From: Anaerolineae bacterium | GTDB lineage: Bacteria > Chloroflexota > Anaerolineae > B4-G1 > SLSP01 | Length of the DNA: 10,689 nt | Direction of reading: 5' to 3' | Assembly (NCBI GenBank): GCA_016927095.1 | Contig: JAFGNI010000005.1 | Span: 1-10,689 of the forward strand | Part shown: positions 8,801 through 10,689 of the stretch, piece after piece | Layout of the letters: the number at the start of each line of letters is the position of its first letter | Numbering within the stretch: position 1 is the stretch's first letter | Program-made: the position numbers and the translations under genes | The notes under the pieces: model-generated | What the model was told of the DNA's origin: nothing | What the model saw: only the letters and a program-made list of their open reading frames with translations | Database searches by the model: none

Positions 8801-10110
8801 TGAGCCTGCCGCTCAATCTGTTCGAGCCACCGGCGACGTTCTACGGCGCGGTTCTTGCGGGAGAGGGCTTCACCCCGGCACCCGGGATGGCGGTAAAGGC
8901 CTGGATCGATGGACACCTCTGCGGGTTGGGTCAGACGGTGTCGGTGGCGGAACAGGTGGTCTACTCGGTCAATGTCATGGCCGATGGCGAGGAAGCAGAC
9001 GGCTGTGGCGCGCCGGGGCGCCCCGTGACGTTCCAGGTGGACGGCCTGAATATGGCGCCCTCTGGGAGCTGGACCAATCTGCAGGTGCAAGAACTGGACA
9101 TCTCGCCCGCCGTGGTTCAGGAAACGTATGCCCTCACGGTCGACCTGATCGGCAGCGGCACGGTCACGCGTGAGCCGGATCAGAACCGCTATCCCTTTGG
9201 CCAGGTGGTGACGTTGACCGCGGTGCCGGCCCTCGGCTGGAGTTTCGCCGGCTGGGGCGGCGATCTGAGCGGCAGTGACAACCCGGCAGCCCTGACGATC
9301 ACCGGGGCCTCGATCGTGACCGCTACCTTCGCCCAGGAGTCCTACGCGCTGACGATCGATGTGGTCGGCAACGGTACGGTTACTCGTGAGCCGGATCAGA
9401 GCCTCTACCCCTATGGCCGAGTGGTGACGCTGACCGCGGTGCCGGCCCTCGGCTGGGGTTTCGCCGGCTGGAGTGGGGCCCTGAGCGGCACCGGAAACCC
9501 TGCAGCGGTGACGATTGTGGACAACTCCGCGGTCACTGCTACCTTTACCCAGCAGGAGTCCTACGCGCTGACGGTCGACGTGGTCGGCAGCGGCGCGGTC
9601 ACCCGTGAGCCGGATCAACTCGGTTACCTCGCCGGTAGCGCTGTGACGTTGACCGCGGTGCCGGCCCCCGGCTGGAGCTTTGCCAGCTGGAGCGGCAATC
9701 TGAGCGGCAGTGACAACCCGGCAGTCTTGATGATCACCGAAGCCTCGATCGTCACCGCCACCTTCGCTCAGGAGTCCTACGCTCTGACGGTCGACGTGGT
9801 GGGGGATGGCGCCGTCACTCGCGAGCCGGATCAACCCGGCTACCTCGCCGGTAGCGCCGTGACGTTGACCGCGGTGCCTGCCCCCGGCTGGAGCTTCGTC
9901 GGCTGGAGTGGTGCACTCAGCAGCACGGCGGGTGTGCTAGAGGTTGTGATCCGGAGCGATGTGCAGCTTACGGCGACCTTCATCACCTATCGAGTGCATC
10001 TGCCCCTGGTGAGCAGTCCGGGCGCAACTAGGATTCTGGGGGATCAGCGCGTCTCTCAGTTGGGCGCCATCTCACAAGGAGCCGCCGCTCCGAAGGGATG
10101 GACGAGATGA
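2899..10110 (+). CDS. Giant secreted VCBS/FG-GAP repeat protein with HExxH metallopeptidase domain and InlB-type repeats
   Basis: This 2403-residue protein is probably exported and then cell-associated or released. Residues 1-38 form a Sec signal peptide: arginines at 11-19, hydrophobic SALLLIGLMLL, then PPARA before W39. Residues 65 to about 1093 hold 21 VCBS/FG-GAP repeats with DxDxDGDxD calcium loops, probably beta-propeller blades. Residues 1095-1205 look Ig-like (DPESDPV, SLDGGSTW). Residues 1226-1295 resemble a carboxypeptidase regulatory domain. Residues about 1341-1539 form a zinc metallopeptidase: HELGH at 1460-1464, D1471 as likely third ligand, M1492 as possible Met-turn, and C1488/C1513 as a possible disulfide. 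Residues 1886-1964 are a 'GWNLFSYPV' module and 1981-2058 an FYGAV...GC beta module with two cysteines. Four InlB-type B-repeats span 2074-2362, followed by YRVHLPLV (2364-2371) and a 32-residue tail. The substrate is unknown. The ATG is chosen for its Shine-Dalgarno site and signal peptide. The upstream ATPase fusion ends 30 bp away, suggesting one operon. Confidence 0.9.
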   Translation: MDHCVVLWDLRIVLRRAGRSALLLIGLMLLTGQPPARAWEGDMQVVRTFPELAGEYWAAEVRDADWADWDNDGDLDLAVVQYRYARSVVFENEGGALSMAWQSPVPANYNYSGDWGDFDDDDLPDLAIGGTTVALYRNTGGGLVATWSAGASLVGTQVAWGDLNGDGYDDLAVGAENSPLRIYTSDGVTLALTWTAPVTTTIRALGWADVDGDLDPDLAVGSVEGLRIYTNESGVLSGIWDAPDVADVSALAWADWDSDGDLDLALGIRPSYGDGALVLLTNASGSLAPAWSALEANLPYDLDWGDWNGDGRPDLAVGNGTANGQHLRIRVYESRPGGLALGWSSDLTEIIYLGMAVAWGDFDRDDDADLFVGTYTGSYPSVLLGNHDGRLEVGWTAQTNYDAYAVAWGDLDGDADLDLALGTQDEGLQIWASEDGALSLDWSASEADDVRALAWGDVDNDGDLDLAVGPEAGPVRLYVNEGGALSLSWSSPAPETVASLAWADVDRDGDLDLATGGAGRPVRLYTNVGGALSLAWSATGSEVTTSLAWADVDGDNDLDLAVGNDGSPVRVYRNTGGTLALGWSAAVSETTTSLAWGDWDDDGDPDLAVGNYGEPLRIYANTGGVPASAWTSPDADHVTALQWADWDGDGDLDLAVGAFSEPNKVYANLGGSLIPLWAAESAGGTRAIAWGDCDNDGDLDLAAAHHAFQPLTVYANQSRFTVAWSSLEQMHVSAQAWGDMDADGDLDLAVSVRVLNQNSPEIRYGYNRVYRRTTQGFEPAWTSPEHDDNTAVAWADHDGDGDLDISFSALRYMDEVGTLQGGYTRLYRNDGTGAFSLVWTSPQPTRSSDLAWADVDQDGDLDLATQGGYDGQDNPDRLYLNDDGVLTQVWEYNQPGYDTGLAWGDYDGDGYPDLISAIHLYPNVNGQLGAPVVQSFASRARGVAWRDWDGDGDLDLGIAYQSGKTPTIFTNDSGVFTEAWSFAAATNLYYSKGLAFADWNLDGYADAGVLHGNEYGMQELWVYSGFGQAPQAAWITPDYDREQALARGDYDGDGDADLATGGEMGSYFLGGQNHNAPGAVRIYENHANDAQVMIDTAPRVAVRTPGGGSAPDAGGSFAAAVVLQGPEIEIEYVLTDPESDPVRTIRAWFSLDGGSTWQPAVAAGGTITGNLAAAPEGVTHTFTWDLFGSGVTGSSDTTVFRIDAVQGYRGPGPFQYAYRWAASNPFRVRGAQVRVVRGGQPVAGAWVLRLPAGVTGDYELYRDLTGEPLITGDGGYLLGNTPMAIGDHLVALAPVTGTHGYTLYYSNAAPTQTGVDPYTVTQTGVQVLETSADNPVLLYNLDVSLEWDARYDEQLLSRLQYDFRRTSELLFDWSNGQMALGSVTIYHARQMWADAHIQIYASNRMRPNAAQGGITNEDVDDPSVEGVVYQPGQVRMGAVWNRFGDPSGNLGEDWARALAHELGHYAAYLDDNYMGFNVLGQLVPVTTCPGAMTDPYRDDYSEFHPLTDWLAECAGTLSHQTTGRADWQTITTFYPWLDGATTNSGPSGLPLAVTQVDFVSPPAADASLPIPLFYLSQHGHSLQPGGSARAFLFLAGGDTVIDLGRPSLDQVLARGAAPGDRLCVFEPGQDRLGCEVVQAGDEQLALYTLASGLPRVDLEALDEQHIGVSVGLLEDGLVVRVRLYPADGGTPAEGVLSRVGDVYTGVLVPAEPAPKATVHVWVEETAPAREIVTDYVLGGNPAYVRGRMAYVRGRMAPAVSSDGQVILFGNDLTFPDGEFYSLQALSSAEDTPPWTTPIGQVYRLLASASAPSLIGTSISFSYLGSEVPPGEESWLKIYYNDESVPGNWQPLETTRDMDYNHAVADAQGPGLYVLMSSLEIPLYRAGWNLFSYPVQATRPISDALISISGIYTTVYGYDGQDLLDPWKMYDVSVPGWVNDLHTIEFVHAYWIQTTRAITLSLLGVVETLSLPLNLFEPPATFYGAVLAGEGFTPAPGMAVKAWIDGHLCGLGQTVSVAEQVVYSVNVMADGEEADGCGAPGRPVTFQVDGLNMAPSGSWTNLQVQELDISPAVVQETYALTVDLIGSGTVTREPDQNRYPFGQVVTLTAVPALGWSFAGWGGDLSGSDNPAALTITGASIVTATFAQESYALTIDVVGNGTVTREPDQSLYPYGRVVTLTAVPALGWGFAGWSGALSGTGNPAAVTIVDNSAVTATFTQQESYALTVDVVGSGAVTREPDQLGYLAGSAVTLTAVPAPGWSFASWSGNLSGSDNPAVLMITEASIVTATFAQESYALTVDVVGDGAVTREPDQPGYLAGSAVTLTAVPAPGWSFVGWSGALSSTAGVLEVVIRSDVQLTATFITYRVHLPLVSSPGATRILGDQRVSQLGAISQGAAAPKGWTR
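3091..6180 (+). repeat. 21 tandem VCBS/FG-GAP coding repeats (about 141 bp each)
   Basis: Each unit starts with a block like AWGDVDNDGDLDLAVG and ends with a block like GGALSLAWSS. I count 21 units. Units 1-7 (3091-4116) vary from 45 to 55 residues. Units 8-14 (4117-5103) are each exactly 47 residues. Units 15-21 (5104 to about 6180) vary from 42 to 58. The loop fits the EF-hand-like DxDxDGxxD pattern and probably binds calcium. The glycine at loop position 6 is replaced in units 2, 4, 7, 8 and 11, and unit 14 has a cysteine in the loop. At DNA level, 19 identical bases recur at 4528-4546 and 4669-4687, exactly one 141-bp period apart, which points to duplication or gene conversion within the middle block. 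Confidence 0.9.
8122..8163 (+). repeat. Two-copy tandem heptapeptide repeat (AYVRGRM x2)
   Basis: The codons for AYVRGRM occur twice in direct succession (8122-8142 and 8143-8163) inside the secreted protein. The two 21-base copies differ at six positions, and every difference is synonymous. The duplication is therefore either not recent or has been held constant at protein level. Its role is unknown. Confidence 0.8.
9118..9984 (+). repeat. Four tandem InlB-type B-repeats (about 216 bp each)
   Basis: Units start at 9118, 9334, 9553 and 9769 and are 72, 73, 72 and about 72 residues long. The consensus runs from YALTVDVVGSGTVTREPDQ through VTLTAVPA, GWSFAGWSG and a closing TATF, typical of the divergent InlB B-repeat family found on bacterial cell-surface and secreted proteins. 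The last unit diverges in its second half. These units probably act as a stalk or adhesion module next to the C-terminal LPLV motif. Confidence 0.88.
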
Positions 10111-10130
10111 CAGCGCGGAGCAAAAACGGA

Positions 10131-10155
10131 CCGACCTGAGGAAGTCAGCTGTCGG
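10131..10155 (+). terminator. Hairpin after the VCBS gene, possible weak terminator
   Basis: CCGACCTGA (10131-10139) can pair with TCAG (10145-10148) plus GTCGG (10151-10155). This gives nine base pairs, a 5-base loop GGAAG and a 2-base bulge. It lies 20 bases after the stop codon. No T-run follows, so it is not a classical intrinsic terminator; it could instead stabilise the 3' end or sit near a Rho-dependent stop. Confidence 0.35.
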
Positions 10156-10366
10156 GATGGTGTCGTCACTGTTTCGGATCGTACCCGGTTGGGCAAACTT
10201 CACATCGTCCGGGGCGGGACTCAAGTTGTCGTTCGCCGGGTCTCGCGATCCAACAGAGCTCCGAGGTCCCCGGAACAGCAACGACGCTGTCCGTCCTGGA
10301 ATGCTGCCTCTGATCCATGCCGGGTCGGACAGATTCTGTTGCCGGCCCTTAATGGATCGCGGTCGG

Positions 10367-10396
10367 TTGGGAAGCCACGGTAGGGCAAGCTATAAT
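10367..10396 (+). promoter_or_regulatory. Sigma-70-type promoter for the methyltransferase gene
   Basis: A perfect TATAAT -10 box (10391-10396) lies 18 bases after TTGGGA (10367-10372), which matches the -35 consensus TTGACA at four of six positions. The expected transcription start is near 10403, giving a leader of roughly 115 bases before the GTG at 10519. The AT-rich -10 box stands out in GC-rich surroundings. Confidence 0.6.
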
Positions 10397-10413
10397 GGGG
10401 TGCGTGACGGAAC

Positions 10414-10458
10414 ATGATTCGGGCCCACTTGTGGGTCCTTACTGCGGCTACTGCCTAG
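10414..10458 (+). CDS. Possible 14-residue leader peptide
   Basis: ATG at 10414 opens a frame reading MIRAHLWVLTAATA that stops at TAG 10456-10458. It lies wholly inside the predicted leader transcript and is in the same frame as the methyltransferase that starts at 10519. Only a weak GGA precedes it. It may be a translated leader that affects the downstream gene, or chance. Confidence 0.25.
   Translation: MIRAHLWVLTAATA
10421..10438 (+). promoter_or_regulatory. Leader hairpin upstream of the methyltransferase gene
   Basis: GGGCCCAC (10421-10428) pairs with GTGGGTCC (10431-10438), with one G-T pair. Seven pairs close a CTTG tetraloop, a loop known to be stable in RNA. Only two T residues follow, so termination is doubtful. 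The hairpin overlaps the possible leader peptide, so translation of that frame would melt it. Confidence 0.4.
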
Positions 10459-10500
10459 ACGATGGCCGGACTTGCACTGCATCTTGGCATCAAGCTCTGT

Positions 10501-10507
10501 AGGAGGG
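10501..10507 (+). promoter_or_regulatory. Ribosome binding site deciding the GTG start at 10519
   Basis: AGGAGGG is a strong Shine-Dalgarno sequence ending 11 bases before GTG 10519, slightly longer than ideal spacing. It favours this GTG over the in-frame ATG at 10462, which lacks such a site. Confidence 0.6.
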
Positions 10508-10518
10508 ACAAAGCAGCG

Positions 10519-10689
10519 GTGAAAGACGATGTCCGACAAACGATCAAGACGGCGATCCTCGACGAGGATCGCTTTGTCAAAGCCACCTTCAGCGGGCGCC
10601 GACGCGGGTACGAGTTGGCGTGGCGCCGCGTCACGGTGCGCCCCGTCTTGATCCAAGAAGAACACCATCTGCAAGTCTCTCACCTGGAC
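10519..10689 (+). CDS. Probable class I SAM-dependent methyltransferase (N-terminus only, 3' end outside window)
   Basis: The GTG at 10519 opens a frame of 57 codons that runs off the window. The residues seen include AILDEDRFVKATFSG near the start and WRRVTVRPVLIQEEHHLQV later. As I recall the family, this pattern (a short helix ending in 'F-x-K-A-T-F-S', then 'K-V-x-x-R-P-V-x-x-x-x-x-x-x-Q') is the N-terminal strand region of a bacterial SAM-dependent methyltransferase group (Methyltransf_32-like). The SAM-binding GxGxG motif would lie further downstream and cannot be seen, so the product name rests on the N-terminus alone. An in-frame ATG at 10462 could add 19 residues but has no Shine-Dalgarno site. 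The gene has its own promoter at about 10367-10396 and appears separate from the upstream pair. Confidence 0.6.
   Translation, partial: MKDDVRQTIKTAILDEDRFVKATFSGRRRGYELAWRRVTVRPVLIQEEHHLQVSHLD

Larger units (their letters stand above)
10111..10518 (+). other. Intergenic region of about 400 bp with promoter and hairpins
   Basis: I find no convincing protein gene or tRNA here; the short frames on both strands have no recognisable motif. The first part (10131-10155) carries a hairpin. The middle (10271-10339) contains several small inverted repeats, including CGGACAGCG-like arms and the 11-base palindrome ACAGATTCTGT (10329-10339). The last part carries a promoter, a short leader frame with a hairpin, and the ribosome binding site of the next gene. 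Confidence 0.6.

Noticed and set aside
7543..9834. 763-codon open frame on the - strand
   Set aside because: It lies wholly opposite the well-supported secreted protein. Its composition (rich in R, G, A, H, D and V) is what high-GC codon bias gives on the opposite strand, and it has no recognisable domain.
10098..10139. Tiny frame (13 codons) starting at ATG 10098 and overlapping the end of the VCBS gene
   Set aside because: An AAGGG-like sequence precedes it, but it ends in the hairpin and has no recognisable content. Chance is the simpler explanation.
10244..10361. CGCGATCC / GGATCGCG inverted repeat (10244-10251 and 10354-10361) as mobile-element ends
   Set aside because: Only 8 bases match over a 102-base gap, with no target-site duplication or transposase. 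This is expected by chance in GC-rich DNA.
10157..10417. 86-codon frame on the + strand in the intergenic gap
   Set aside because: It has no Shine-Dalgarno site, no motif and an arginine/serine-rich chance-like composition. It also runs through the promoter of the next gene.

Overview
This is a GC-rich bacterial window, and all genes lie on the + strand. I infer Chloroflexota (Anaerolineae or a relative). The large secreted protein carries a Y-R-V-x-L-P-L-V motif near its C-terminus, a hallmark of extracellular proteins in that phylum. Its domain mix (VCBS/FG-GAP repeats, a 'GWNLFSYPV' module and InlB-type B-repeats) fits, as does a large regulatory ATPase of the kind common there. No marker gene is present, so this assignment is inference.

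Layout: (1) 1-2868 is the 3' part of a gene that begins upstream. It encodes the C-terminal part of a STAND/AAA_16-type ATPase with TPR-like helices, fused to a complete oligopeptide-binding (SBP_bac_5/OppA-type) domain. (2) After 30 bp comes a 2403-residue secreted giant, 2899-10110. It has a Sec signal peptide, 21 VCBS/FG-GAP repeats with calcium-loop motifs, an Ig-like domain, a carboxypeptidase-regulatory-like domain and an HExxH zinc metallopeptidase domain with CLCA-like spacing. These are followed by two Chloroflexi-type beta modules, four InlB-type B-repeats and a C-terminal tail. (3) 10111-10518 is a non-coding gap. It holds a hairpin just after the stop, weak inverted repeats, a good sigma-70-type promoter and a short leader reading frame. 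(4) From 10519 to the window edge runs the start of a gene resembling a class I SAM-dependent methyltransferase.

The close spacing of genes 1 and 2 suggests they are co-transcribed. A working idea, not proven, is that the ATPase fusion is a cytoplasmic sensor in which the peptide-binding domain reads a small ligand and controls genes, possibly including the secreted metallopeptidase. The methyltransferase gene has its own promoter and looks like a separate transcription unit. The most unusual points are the ATPase-TPR-solute-binding fusion, the exact 7+7+7 organisation of the VCBS array, and the CLCA-like catalytic motif in a bacterial repeat protein.
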